64,000 bases of DNA from Hanleya hanleyi (lineage: Eukaryota > Mollusca > Polyplacophora > Lepidopleurida > Hanleyidae). Positions 35,536-46,605 of the stretch are shown here, piece by piece; position 1 is the stretch's first letter; each line of letters opens with the position of its first letter. The notes beneath the pieces were generated by a model. That model was given only the letters and a program-made list of their open reading frames with translations. It was not told the origin of the DNA and did no database searches. Location of the stretch: contig JAVTVY010039170.1 in NCBI GenBank assembly GCA_036873755.1, positions 1-64,000 of the forward strand. Reading direction: 5' to 3'. The position numbers and the translations under genes were made by a program.

Positions 35536-38500
35536 TACAACAGCATGAATTGAGATTTCCCTACACATCATAAGCTAATGTTGAACTTGTCCTCTAAGAT
35601 GGTCATGTCTCAAGGGATCCAATAAGCTCATAGTTTGAGCTTCATCTCTTTATTAGAATAATGCTTTGTATATTTCCATGACGATTTTACCTTCAAATTA
35701 ATATTTGTTATTGGTTTGTTAGGAAGGTCTGTTCTATGCTCCATAATCATTCAATGTTTACATGTGAAGGTTGATCAGTTATGTACAGGATCGTACTGTG
35801 AGAAATCATGATAGTCTCACAGGTGATGAACAGGGCAAACTTCAACTATCAATATGTACAATGTATAATATATATTGATTATTTGGAGAATATCAACTTT
35901 AACTGACTTGCTGCAAACTGCTTTCCGATATGTGTTCTACATGAATTGGAGTTGTCTCTGTTTGATAAAGTGTAATATTTATCACTGTATCTTTCATCAG
36001 GTGTCCTGGCTTTTACATGTTATCTTCCATCATACATTATTCTGTTTATTCACCAGCTGTTTGAAGACTTTCTGTCATAATTTTTTCTGATAAACAAGTC
36101 AGTTGACCTCTTGGGTGGGTTTACATAGAGATCCTCAGCTTTAAATTATGCAAGACAGATATAGCTCTGTCTTACTTTGGAATGGTTAATTTTATCAGAA
36201 GCCGAAGCCTGGACTTCTGGGAATGGCTTAACAGCCTGGAATTCTGAGGATGGCTGTAACTGCAGCCTGGACCATCCACTCCTTCCTAATACGATAATAT
36301 GTCAGGAGTTCCAGAAGATAAACCATGCACAATTCTTTTAACTGGTGACAGAAAATTAATGCACAATGGCCAATAAAAGAATACCGAGCTCGAGCTCGAC
36401 TAGCAACTTTTATCACTGCTGTCTTCCTGGCTTACGTTTGAAGAACCCATTCTGTATAGACTGGCAATCCCCACTCAAGGGAATGGTTTTATCATGAACT
36501 GTAAGCTGAGCCCCCTCCCCACTGTTGTCAGGATTGTATATGACCTGCGAGAAAGACTTGTTGAGGAGAGTGGATACGCATCTACCAAGGTGCCATGAGT
36601 CATTTGCCCACAGTCACTTGATCATCGATGTCCTAGACAACATTCTGGATGAGGTTTATGCTTGTTTGACTCACCAGGAAGTGAAAGCTCTCTAGTTTTA
36701 TTGAGAATGATATCATTGGCTTGATAATGGTCCTGTTACAGGATAAAATGATATTTCCCCAAATATCATAAGCTAATGTCACAAGCTAATGTGAAAGTTT
36801 CCCTCCAAGATGTATGGTCAATCATGTCTTGTGCTCAAGTGATTTAATAAGCTCCAAGATCAAGCTTCATTTCTTTATCAGAATCATAATTCAATATATT
36901 TTCTTGACGTCATGATTTGCCTCCGAATTAATGTTTGATATTGGTTTCTTGGGAAGGTCTGGTAGATACTTCATGTAGGAGGCTATTGTCAGAGTCTTTG
37001 TGCAGCTGAAAAGGCTGAAGTTTGGACATATTTTTGTACCCAGACTTGGCTGTTGTATGCTTTGTCTCGAGATCCTTACATGGAGTATGAAGCGAAGGTC
37101 TGTGCTAGGATCTGTTGGATGTTTACATCAATTATCCACATGATACTGTGAGAAATCATGACAGTCTCACTGTGATAAACCAGGCAAACTTCAAATATAA
37201 AGTCTACAATGTATATTTATATTGATTATTTGGAGAATATCAACTTTGACTTGCTGCAAACTGCTTTCTGATATAATGTGTTGTACATGAATTGAAGCTG
37301 TCTCTGTTTAATAAAGTGTAATATTAAATCTCTAAATCTTTCACCATGTGTCCTGACTTTCATATGTTATCTTACATCATACATTATTCTGTGTATTCAC
37401 CAGCTGTTTGAAGACTCTGTTTCTGTCATAATTTTTTCTGGTAAACAAGTCAGTTGACCATACAGCCTAATTCTCTTGAGCAGTTTACATAGAGATCCCC
37501 AGGTTTAAATTATACAAGACAGATATATCTCTGTCTTACTTCAGTTGGAACCATTACACTTGGCTGAAGCCTGGACTTCCAGGAATGGCTGCTTAACAGC
37601 CTGGAATTCTGAGAATGGCTTAACTGCAGCATAAACTTGCTTTCATCCACTCCTACCTTCCTAATATGGTTATCTGTCAGGAGTTCCAGAAGATAAACCA
37701 TGCACAATTTGTGTTTTACTGGTGACAGAAACTTTATGCACAATGGCCTATCAGAGAATACCTAGCTCAGCTAGCAGCTTTTATCCCTTCTGTTTTCAGC
37801 GTGGCACAAGGCTTACATACGAATAACCCATTCTGTTTGAGCTGGCAATCTTCACTCAAGGGAATGGTTCTATTATGGACTGTAAGCTGAGCTCCCCACT
37901 GATGTCAGGATTGTAAATGACCTGTGAGGGAGACTTGTCAAGGAGAGTGGATACAGCGGTGTATGTACCGAGGTGCTGGGAGAGTCATTCCACCGATTGG
38001 ATCTGTGTTCTCTCTCTTTGCCTGCGGTCATTTGAAGTCCTAGACAACATCCTGGATGAGGCTTATGCTTGTTTGGCTCACCAGGTAGCGAAAGCTCTCT
38101 ATTATTGAGAATGATATTGGCTTGATAATGGTTTGTTACAGGATAAAATGAGATTTCCCCACATATCACAAGCTAATGTCACAAGCTAATGTGAAAGTTT
38201 CCCTCCAAGACGTATGGTCATGTCTTTATTAAGCTCCAAGATTGAGCTTCATCTCTTTATTAGAATAATACTTTAAACAGCATAATTCTGATTTTGCCTC
38301 CAAATTAATGTTTGTTATTGGTTTGTTGGGAAGGTCTGTTCTAGACTCCATTGCATGTTTACATATGAAGGTTGATCAATTAAATACATGGTTGTACTGT
38401 GAGAAATCATGAGTCTCACAGGTGATGAACAGGGCAAACTTCAACTATGAATATGTACAATGTATATACATACATATTTGATCAAATATCAACTGCTATG

Positions 38501-38631
38501 AATGCATTGCAAACTGCTTTCTGATAAATGTGTTGTACATGCATTGTAGTTGTCTCTGTTTAATGAAGTGTAATATTTATTTCTAGATCTTTGACCATTT
38601 GTCCTGGCTTTCACATCTTCCATCATATATT

Positions 38632-40332
38632 ACCCCTCAGCCCATAGGGCTGTGGGATCTTGTCGTTGCCATGTACGTCCGTCCGTCAACATGTGTTCTT
38701 GTCCGCTGAATATCTGCAGATCTATGAAGTCAGGCCTGACCAAACTTTGGTGAGAGCTTCCTGTATGGTGACTGATGAAATGATTAGGTTTTCAGATGGC
38801 TATGATGATTTTATGAGTTTTAATTATTTTTTGATGCCCACCTTGTGCACTCTTATCTATGCCCATCGGGAACCCTTGATTGTATGTTGCATTGTGACTC
38901 TTGAGGGTTCGCTGTTTACAAGAAGCTCTGTGTAGCGGTCCATTCGAAATTCAGACCATCTGGAGATATGCCAATCGGGAACCCTTGGTTGTATGTTGCA
39001 TTTTGACTCTTGAGGGTTCCTGGATTCCAAGAAGACCTGTGTAGCGGTCCATTCGAGATTCAGATCATCTGAGATGTACCCATTGGGAAATCTTGGTTGT
39101 ATGTTGCATTGGGACTTGCGAAGGTTCCCTGATTCCAGGGAGCCCTGTGTTGCAGTCCATTCGAGATTCAGACCATCTGAGAATGGTTATCATTGGATGG
39201 AACCTCGAGGATTTAAATTAATTCACAAAACTTGTTACTGCAGGCTCTGGTAGTTTAATTCCTCAGCAAGTAGACCAGTAAAGTTTCTGGAGGTTTAGCA
39301 GATTCGAGATGTGACAGGGGCAGTGGCATCTAATTATTTTAGGCCTGTATTCAAGAATATCTTTAATTTGAAAACAAACTTTTTTACTGCTTCTTTATTG
39401 AAAACATGATTCCCAGTTGCTTCTTAATTCACACATTATTGTGATATATGGGTGGCATGTCTGGATACGGATTAGAGACACTATAACCAAGAGTATATGA
39501 GATATTACCTCTCTAACCAATTGTTAGATGGCCTTCGATGCGCTTGTGGCGTGCAACAAGTATACGGTTGGCAAAAACAGTTTGGGTCCAGTTTTCGACA
39601 GTTAAAAACCAACCAAGGTGATAATTGTGATACATATTTTAGCCTATTAAATTCCATTCTGTTGGTTTAATAGCACCACTCATGCATGTGTCTCGGACAG
39701 TTGAGCGGGATAAAAATGAAACTGTTGAAAATGAAACAATAGACTAGCAGCCATGTTTTCGCCTATTGGTTGGCTGATCCAGGAAGAAAATGTATTTTGT
39801 GTATTGCATGCTTCTATGGGACCATGCAGTCAGGTTGTTGTTGTTAGTTGTTTGCTGGTAAAGTTACGGGTCCGTAGTTATTTCTGCCTGCTGCCAACTT
39901 ACATAATTTTATCGAGCAAAGGAGAGCAAGTAGCACTGTAGTGAATGAGCAATGAGAGATTTGAGTTTCACCACAGATTCAGGCTGCTTTCATGCAATAC
40001 TGTCCACAACTAACCAATATTTGAAAGAGATGCATTTCACAGCTTTTTACTTTCACAATTTCACGGTGTAAAAAAAAAAATACAATCTTCAAAATTTCTT
40101 TTTATTACTATTTTAGGCGATTACCAAGGTGGGCACATGTCAATCAATATGTTTCTGATGAAGCTACACTTTCAAGCATGATGCAATCCCGCCGCAGCAC
40201 TCGTGTTTTGCAACTTGAGTCTATTATATGTATGGTACATACATGTATATCACTCAAACCATATCCTACATGATCAGAAAAAAAATCGGGCTGAGGGGTC
40301 AGCGCACCTTTTAGGTGCTTGCAATTCATGTT
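38632..40332 (+). mobile_element. Helentron-like (HINE) element with empty site in the window
   Basis: It starts ACCCCTCAGCCC with hairpin CAGCCC-ATA-GGGCTG, followed by CGTCCGTC. Inverted terminus GGGCTGAGGGGT lies at 40288-40299, then hairpin GCACC-TTTTA-GGTGC, then CATGTT (40327-40332). Host sequence on either side (CATCATATATT and ATTCTTTGTAATCACCAG) joins to match the uninterrupted CATCATACATTATTCTGTG in copies 1 and 3 of the surrounding array, with no target duplication. That fits rolling-circle insertion. 39200-40280 is unique interior without a credible gene. Confidence 0.75.
38850..39190 (+). repeat. ~108-bp core tandem repeat, 3 copies
   Basis: ATCGGGAACCCTTG(A/G)TTGTA recurs at 38865, 38974 and (diverged) 39082, each followed by GACTCTTGAGGGTTC or a variant and GTCCATTCGA(A/G)ATTCAGA. 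It is internal to the preceding element. Confidence 0.9.
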
Positions 40333-41344
40333 ATTCTTTGTAATCACCAGCTCTTTGAACACTTTGTTCTGTCAAAAATCTTTCTGGTAAACAAGTCAGT
40401 TGACCATATGGCCTAAATTCTCATAGACATCATAGGTTGAAATCATACAAGACAGATATCTGTCCTACTTTAATTGTTGGAACCGTTAAATTTGTCTGAA
40501 GCCTGGACTTCTGGGAATGGCTTAACACCCTGGAATTCTGAGAATGACTTAACAGCATAAACTTGCCTTCATCCACACCTTCCTTAAATATGGTGATATG
40601 TCAGGAGTTGCAGAAGATAAGTACACAATATTTTTTACTGGTGACAAATACACAAATTAATGGCCCGTCAGAGAATACCGAGCTCAGCTAACAGCTTTTA
40701 TCCCTACTATTCTTATGGCAGCAGGTTTACATACGAATAACCCATTCTGAATGAGCTGGTAATTTCCACTCAAGGGAATGGTTCTATTATGGACTGTAAG
40801 CTGAGCTCCCCGCTGATGTCAGGATTGTAAATGATCTGTGAAAGAGACTTGTCAAGGAGAGTGGATATGGTGTACCAAGGTGCGGGGAGAGTCATTCCTC
40901 CAATTGGATATCTGTTTACCCAGTCTTCCCTGTAGTCAACTGAAGTCCTGGACAACAGTCTGGGTGAGGCTTATGCTTGTTTGACTCCCCGGGAAGCATA
41001 AACATTGTAGTTTGGATAACGGTATTGGCTTGATAGTGGTCTGTTATGAGATAAAATGAGATTTCCCCTCATATCATAAGCTAATGTAAAAGTTTCCCTC
41101 CAAGATATGACCATTCTGGCGGTTAAGCGATTTAAGCTCCTGAATTGGGCTTCATCGCTGTTTATCAGCATAATACTTCAGTGTATTTCCCAGACTTCAC
41201 GAGTCAGCCTCTAAATTAAAGTTTGTTATTGGCTTGGTGGAAAGGTTCAGTGCTCTGGGCTGTCGCATGTTTATGTCTGAGGGATGGTGATCAATAGAGA
41301 TGCACCGGCCGAGATACTGCTGGGGGAATTCATGATTAAGTTCC

Positions 41345-42560
41345 AATGTTGAAGAGGGTAAACTACATGTATCATGCAGAGAGCCCATGTATAGTTATTG
41401 ATTATTTTAAGACTATTCATACAAATTTGCCTGTCCCTTCAGAATTAGTTTCAATGTATATTCATTGCATGATTGCATTCTGTCCTGTACAATTTATTCC
41501 ATTGGGACGTACATTCTCAGAAAGGTAGAATTATTCATTTGCATGTTATGCATAGAGCCCCATCATCATATCCTCAGTCACACTCACGCTATCATGTGTG
41601 CATACAAAATTGCTAGTTTTGTTTAAGCCACTTGAATAAAACATGAATAATTGCATATGCCTGTAGACACATACATGCAGCTTCAATTCTGTTTCTAATA
41701 TTTTACTTTGCTCCCACAAAAAGGCAATTTGTATATATTTATTCATCAGATTTGTCAGGTCGGGTAATGAGCTCCCCAGTTTGACAGTAAAAAGGATCAT
41801 GTTTTGTTGAATAAATTTGAAAATACAACAAATTTTGCAGTTTCTTGTCAATGATGCATAAATTCATATATGTACCCAAAAGTTTATGTGCTTTAAATAT
41901 TACAAATTTTGGTTAGCTGTTGTTGTTAAAAATATTAAGGAGGGATTCCCCGTGGGCACATGCTTCAATGCATTTTGCTGTCCGCAGTGTTTTATAGGAT
42001 GGATGGCAGGTGTCTGGTTCCAGGTAATGCTCAAAGATTTGCTTGTTTGAAGCAACAGGAACACAACTTGGCTGGGCCACAGGACGTGTCTTGTTGGTTC
42101 ATTGGGATATGACTGAAATATTGTTGAAAGCGGCGATAAATCTTTTTACACTATTTATGAGAGATGTCAGTTCATGTATCTCTCCAATATTAAGTATAGA
42201 AGGATGCAGCTACATGTATGTACAGTGTAGTTATTGATTATTTATTGATAATTGATTATTGATTAGTTTCAATGGATTACAGGATTGTATTCTGTCTTGT
42301 ACATTTATTACCACAGGGACAGAGAGGAATTATTCATTCCCATGTGTATAAAGAGAGCCCCATCTTCATATCCTTGGTCGATTGCACGGTATCATGTGTA
42401 CATACAAAATTCTTGAGTTTGCTAGATTTGTTCAAGCTGCTTGAATAAAATATGAATATTTGCATTTACCCCAAAGAGAAGTACTCTCCCGAGGATGCAG
42501 TTTGTTTCTAAATATTGAATACATTTACTTTACTCTCACAAAAACACAATTCTTGTGTAT
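41345..42560 (+). repeat. Tandem duplication of a ~400-bp block, period ~845 bp
   Basis: 41345-41745 and 42190-42560 share ACTACATGTAT-type starts, TAGTTATTGATTATTT, GAATTATTCATT, AGAGCCCCATC(A/T)TCATATCC, TATCATGTGTGCATACAAAA and CACAAAAA(G/C). The second copy is diverged. The SINE at 41945-42165 lies between them. No genes: the 101-codon minus frame at 41546 overlaps the repeated block. Confidence 0.7.
41945..42165 (+). mobile_element. SINE-like repeat, sister of 6690-7012
   Basis: It shares GGTGTCTGGTTCCA, GCTTGTTTGAAGCAACAGG, GAACACAACTTGGCTGGG and the tail GATATGACTGAAATATTGTT, GAAAGCGGCGATAAA with the 6.7-kb copy. The ACTC run is lost at the 3' end. Confidence 0.65.
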
Positions 42561-42959
42561 AATTAAAGGGTGAGAGGTTGGGGGTCCCAAGCGGACCCAA
42601 CATTCTTTATGCCATTCTTCAAGGCCAGGTTCCTGTATTTGTATAATCAGACAATTTACGGCAATTTTCAGTTCAACAGATCACTTGATAAAGACTCTCT
42701 GGCATGAAAGTCAAAAGCAGAGTCTGTGCATTCAATATAATATAATATGATTCCAAAGTTTTTATATTTTTATAATCAGCATGATCAAAAATGCCACTTA
42801 TAAATATATTGTCTTACAGTATATGTCAACAGGAGGTACATGTAGATTAAAGTACCAAACAAATTAGGCTCTCTGACGATCCATTGTGATCAGTGTCTGT
42901 AGAGCTTAATTTTCAAAATTCGAAAAAAAAAATAGTTTTGGTTAGGTTTTTGTTAGGGT

Positions 42960-43050
42960 TAGGGTTTTGCTAGGGTATGTTTGTTTGGGTCATCATCGCC
43001 GTGTGACCAATAAGGTTAGGTGCGACATTAAACTTCAAACAACCAACCAA
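42960..43050 (+). mobile_element. 3' fragment of a second SINE family with CAAC tail
   Basis: CGCCGTGTGACCAATAAGG, TTAGGTGCGACATTAAACTT and AAACAACCAACCAACC form the typical 3' end of a widespread molluscan SINE whose tail is a CAAC run. This differs from the ACTC-tailed family elsewhere in the window. No promoter head precedes it. Confidence 0.6.
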
Positions 43051-43580
43051 CCCGTATATGTCATAGTCAGTTATAATTTGTCCTCCGCAGCATAATGGGA
43101 GGGAGATTTGCTGGTATGTTGGAATACCACTGTTTTCAAGCCACAGTCATTCCAGGCACATCAGTATTGCTTTGGGCACTGTTCTTCTTGGATTATTAAA
43201 TATATATGGAGGAATTTTTGAATTTGCCATTCATTCAAGAGATGTAATGTTCAGCTTCCTGCCTTTGGTTCTATACCACATCCAATCTTCGAAGGAAACT
43301 GCAGAAATCCCATGTGGATACATGTCTGCACGGTATGTGACCTTTAGCGTCAAGCTCTACCGTAAGACATTTTGAGTTTTTCAATATCCACATACATTCA
43401 ACGCCAGAGTTCTTAGAAATAACGGCGCAATACCTTTCCCAAAATGCTTTTACCTCCTGATGGGCCCTCGTCAATAGGGTTGAACGAAGCTTGGTGGTGC
43501 AGCTTGGTTCTACCAAATGGTCCCCACACCCCATACTTGTTTGATGCTAAATTGTTGTAAGAGGTTAATTTGACTTTTAA

Positions 43581-43727
43581 TACCCTATTTCTTCTAATTT
43601 TTCGAACAGCATTTTCAGACTTTGAAGGCAGAAACTGCAAAGATAGCCAATGAAAATTTGCAGAATTTCTCTACACAGTAGCCTGAAGTAAGGTTTTGCC
43701 GTCTGAATAATTAGAAGAAATAGGGTA
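43581..43727. mobile_element. 147-bp MITE with 19-bp perfect TIRs
   Basis: TACCCTATTTCTTCTAATT at 43581-43599 is the exact reverse complement of 43709-43727. The interior has no repeat or ORF. No clear target duplication is visible. Confidence 0.7.
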
Positions 43728-43945
43728 GCAGTTTACTGTTTCTGGGAATGGTCGATGTTTTCATAAATGAACTTGAAATCCTCCATTACCATGCCTGTTT
43801 GGAAATGGTGTAAGCATGCAGTTACCTGCTTGAATATGACGTCGGAGTCTGATACAAGAAACTTTATACAAGAAACTTTATTTAACGTCGGATGTTGATA
43901 CAGAGAACATAAGCCCGGAAGGGCTTTTCTTCTGACAAAAATTAA

Positions 43946-44317
43946 GCCCAACTCACACCACTAACATTTTGTTGTACTAGAACAAAAGAACTTATTTTGT
44001 CTGCAGTGTGAGGTTCCCGGAAACACGAACATTCTGTTAGAGGGACAAGTTTGTGAAATCAGACATGTTTGATTTTCGGAACATGTTTACATTTTCAAAA
44101 CAGTTTTTGTCTTCAGTGTGTGGTGATCATGAACATGTGTCCGAACATTTACCAACAGTTATCCAATCAACTGGCAGCAATCGGTCATGTGATAAAGCCG
44201 CTCTCACATGACACAACAAAATGGCAGAATGTTTGTGTTTCTGGGCACCTCACACTGCAGACAAAACATGTTCTGAACAGTGGTTATACAACAAAATGTT
44301 CGTAGTGTAAGATGGGC
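43946..44317. mobile_element. 372-bp MITE with ~90-bp TIRs
   Basis: GCCCAACTCACACCACTAAC at the left corresponds to the inverse of the right end (GCCCATCTTACACTACGAAC read on the minus strand). The arms continue through ATTTTGTTGTA, TTTTGTCTGCAGTGTGAGGT and AAACAC(G/A)(A)ACATTCTG. Open frames at 44069 and 44204 lie in the arms and are not genes. The target duplication is unresolved. Confidence 0.8.
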
Positions 44318-44369
44318 ATTACGATCCCAACGATCGTTCGTGGCGAGCAATCGTGAATTTTCTAGTCGA

Positions 44370-44645
44370 CATTTCCATTGTAATGCCAACAATGTCACAA
44401 AACTAAAACATAATGTCTTTGTTGACATCTTAATGATATCATCATAGCCAATTGTTGTGCAACACACTTTACAATAGGATGTCGGCCAGAATCGACTAGT
44501 CGATATTGTACGACGTTGTCATAATCCGACTCTGACATCACGGGTCAAAGGTTGTGGCTTCAATACGTTTTTCATCCCATCTGCTTTATTGTGCTAAAAA
44601 CTCCAATTTGATGTCATTTTTCGTAGAAGAAAATATCAACTTGTT
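44370..44645 (+). repeat. Dispersed repeat family B, copy 2
   Basis: Homologous to 13773-14045 in the same orientation. It ends where the hairpin of the next element begins, so a later element may have inserted at or near its edge. Confidence 0.7.
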
Positions 44646-45700
44646 ATGCCCCCCCCCCTCTAACTAGAGGGGGGGCATATAGCGATCGCTTTGTCCATCC
44701 GTCCGTCCGTCTGTCCATCCGGACGAACGACCGGACGACCGGACGTCTGTCCGTCCGAATTTCTTGTCCGCGCAATATCTCGGTTAATATTTGGTGGACA
44801 GAATTGAAACTTGCATGGAATGTGGCCAGTACCTGGTCCTCGTAGTTGTGCAGCGTAAAGTTTTTTCCGAGTTCCGGTATCATTTTCTAGAGTTATGGCC
44901 CTTTTTCTGAAATCTCTGTGAATGGGACTTGTCCGGGCTTGATCTTGGTTAATATTGTATGGACAATTACGAAATTTGCAGGATATGTGGTCAGTGCCCT
45001 GCAGTTGTGCAGCGTGAAGTTTCTTCGCATTTCTCTTATATTTTCAAGAGTTATGGCCCTGTGTTCCTGAAATCTTCGTGAATTGGGATTTGTCCAGGCT
45101 GGATCTCGGTTAATATTGTATGGACAATTATGAAATTTGCAGGATATCTGGTCAGTGCCCCATAGTTGTGCAGCGTAAAGTTTCTCCGTGTTTCACGTAT
45201 ATTTTCAAAAGATATGGCCCTTTTTTCTTCAAATTTTTGTGAATTGGGACTTGTCCGGGCTGGATCTTGGTTAATATTGTATGGACAATTATGAAATTTG
45301 CATGATATGTGGTCAGTGCCCTGTAGTTGTGCAGCGTGAAGTTTCTCCGTGTTTCGCCTATATTTTCAAGAGTTATGGCCCTTTTTTCTTCAAATCTTTG
45401 TGAATTGGGACTTGTCCAGCTGGATCTCGGTTAATATTCTATGGACAAGTCCGAAATTTGCATGATATGTGGTCGATGCCCCATAGGTGTGCAGCATGAA
45501 GTTTCTCTGCTTTCGGTTATATTTTCAAGAGTTATGGCCCTTAGTTTATCAAACCTGAGTGAATGGGATATATTTATTTGTGCAGGCTGGATCGTGGTCC
45601 ATAACCGATTTGGACTGGGGAAAATGGCTATATATATGTAATTGTACATTCCAAAGCAGACCACATTGGTCCTGAAGTATGAAATTGCCCCAAAAAGAGT
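44646..45700 (+). mobile_element. Helentron-like (HINE) element, right end not found
   Basis: It starts with a strong hairpin (C-run, TCTAACTAGA, G-run, GGCATATAGC) and a CCGTCCGTCCGTCTGTCC microsatellite (44695-44760). ~160-bp core units follow. I could not find the inverted terminus in the next 2 kb, so the copy may be 3' truncated. Confidence 0.55.
44800..45560 (+). repeat. ~160-bp core tandem repeat, 5 copies
   Basis: AGTTATGGCCCTTTTT recurs at 44891, 45049, about 45210, 45371 and 45530 (158-161 bp). Each is preceded by GTTGTGCAGCGT(G/A)AAGTTT and followed by GGGACTTGTCC(G/A)GGCTGGATC. The start of each unit (TTGTCCG..CAATAT) resembles the 166-bp core at 4.4 kb. Confidence 0.9.
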
Positions 45701-46605
45701 GAATTGGTTGCAAAATTCAAAGTTCACTGATCGCTTCATAATTTCACCAGGTCACATTTTCGGATTTGGCGAAAGCCCCGGCAACCATCTTGCATCAAAA
45801 CATTGTGTTATCACTTGTTGGTCGCTACTTGGAATATGTATTATGCGAGGCATGCCGAAAAAAGTGACTGAAACAGAATTTTTATAATTATCCAAATTAG
45901 GCCTCTACCGACCAATACAGAACAGAACAATGGCGGGGCAGTGTGTGATTCAAGCGGAAGGTGCACAATTGAGCAATCTGATTGCTTCCTTCCTGTGTTG
46001 TTTACACAACTTGTTTTCATGCAAAGTGTACAGGAGGTATTTGTTGGAACCTTTAATGTTCAACTCAAAACTTTGATGTTGTATGATCTTATATAGTTGT
46101 TCATGTGATTCATGTAAGTTTAAAATTTTAATCAGTCACAAAATTGGAGAAATTTTTCAACTCTCAACTGCGCTGTTTTCAGTGTCAAAGCAAGTTAACA
46201 CATCATACTTTTTCATATTTGACAACATGAAACGATGTTAATATACATGTACATGAGCAAAAAAAAATAATTTTGGAAAAACTCTCACCACTTCGACAAA
46301 CTTCAGGATTGCCATAGCATGCAAAGCCACAGCATCTGGAAAGCGGTCATTATCGGACACTCCATTATGACGACATCCAACAAACAGTGATGATGCCCAC
46401 TTTCAATTGTGATGTTGCAGTGTTGACAGCCAAGCCACAGTGTACTCTGCCATGGCCACTGGAAAGTAAACAGCATGCTATGCCATTTATTTTTGATGAT
46501 CATATTCTCCATTTTCTCATGCTAGACACAAGTTGAATAATGTGGTCAATTATTCTTCTTTTTGTACCTGTTGTAACACGTCACTCTGACTGAGTTTCAG
46601 AAAAC
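45701..46605. other. No confident gene
   Basis: A 48-codon plus frame from 45930 begins MAGQCVIQAEG after AACAGAACA, with a GTGCAC that could act as a donor. A minus-strand stretch at 46275-46480 reads HNGVSDNDRFPDAVALHAM but is broken by stops. Neither is recognised, and both may be chance or decayed. Confidence 0.2.

Larger units (their letters stand above)
31783..41340 (+). repeat. Tandem array of five diverged ~1.2-kb units interrupted by three transposons
   Basis: The marker ATGTCAGGATTGTAAATGAC occurs at about 31923, 33620, 36522, 37902 and 40816. The marker (C/T)CAGAGAATACCTAGCTCAGC occurs at 31783, 33468, 36371, 37749 and 40668. After removing insertions, full units are about 1.0, 1.22, 1.38 and 1.22 kb, and the fifth is cut at about 41340. 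All are in one orientation and share a fixed block order. Copy 3 has about 140 bp extra (36975-37110). The 63-codon frame starting MTCEGDLSRRVDT is open in copies 2 and 4 but broken in 1, 3 and 5. Confidence 0.85.

Noticed and set aside
42940..42975. Interstitial telomere (TTAGGG) array
   Set aside because: Only two or three imperfect units beside a SINE fragment.
45930..46076. Small plus ORF MAGQCVIQAEG... as a gene
   Set aside because: Good start context but short, cysteine- and leucine-rich, with no recognisable motif. Kept only as a note.
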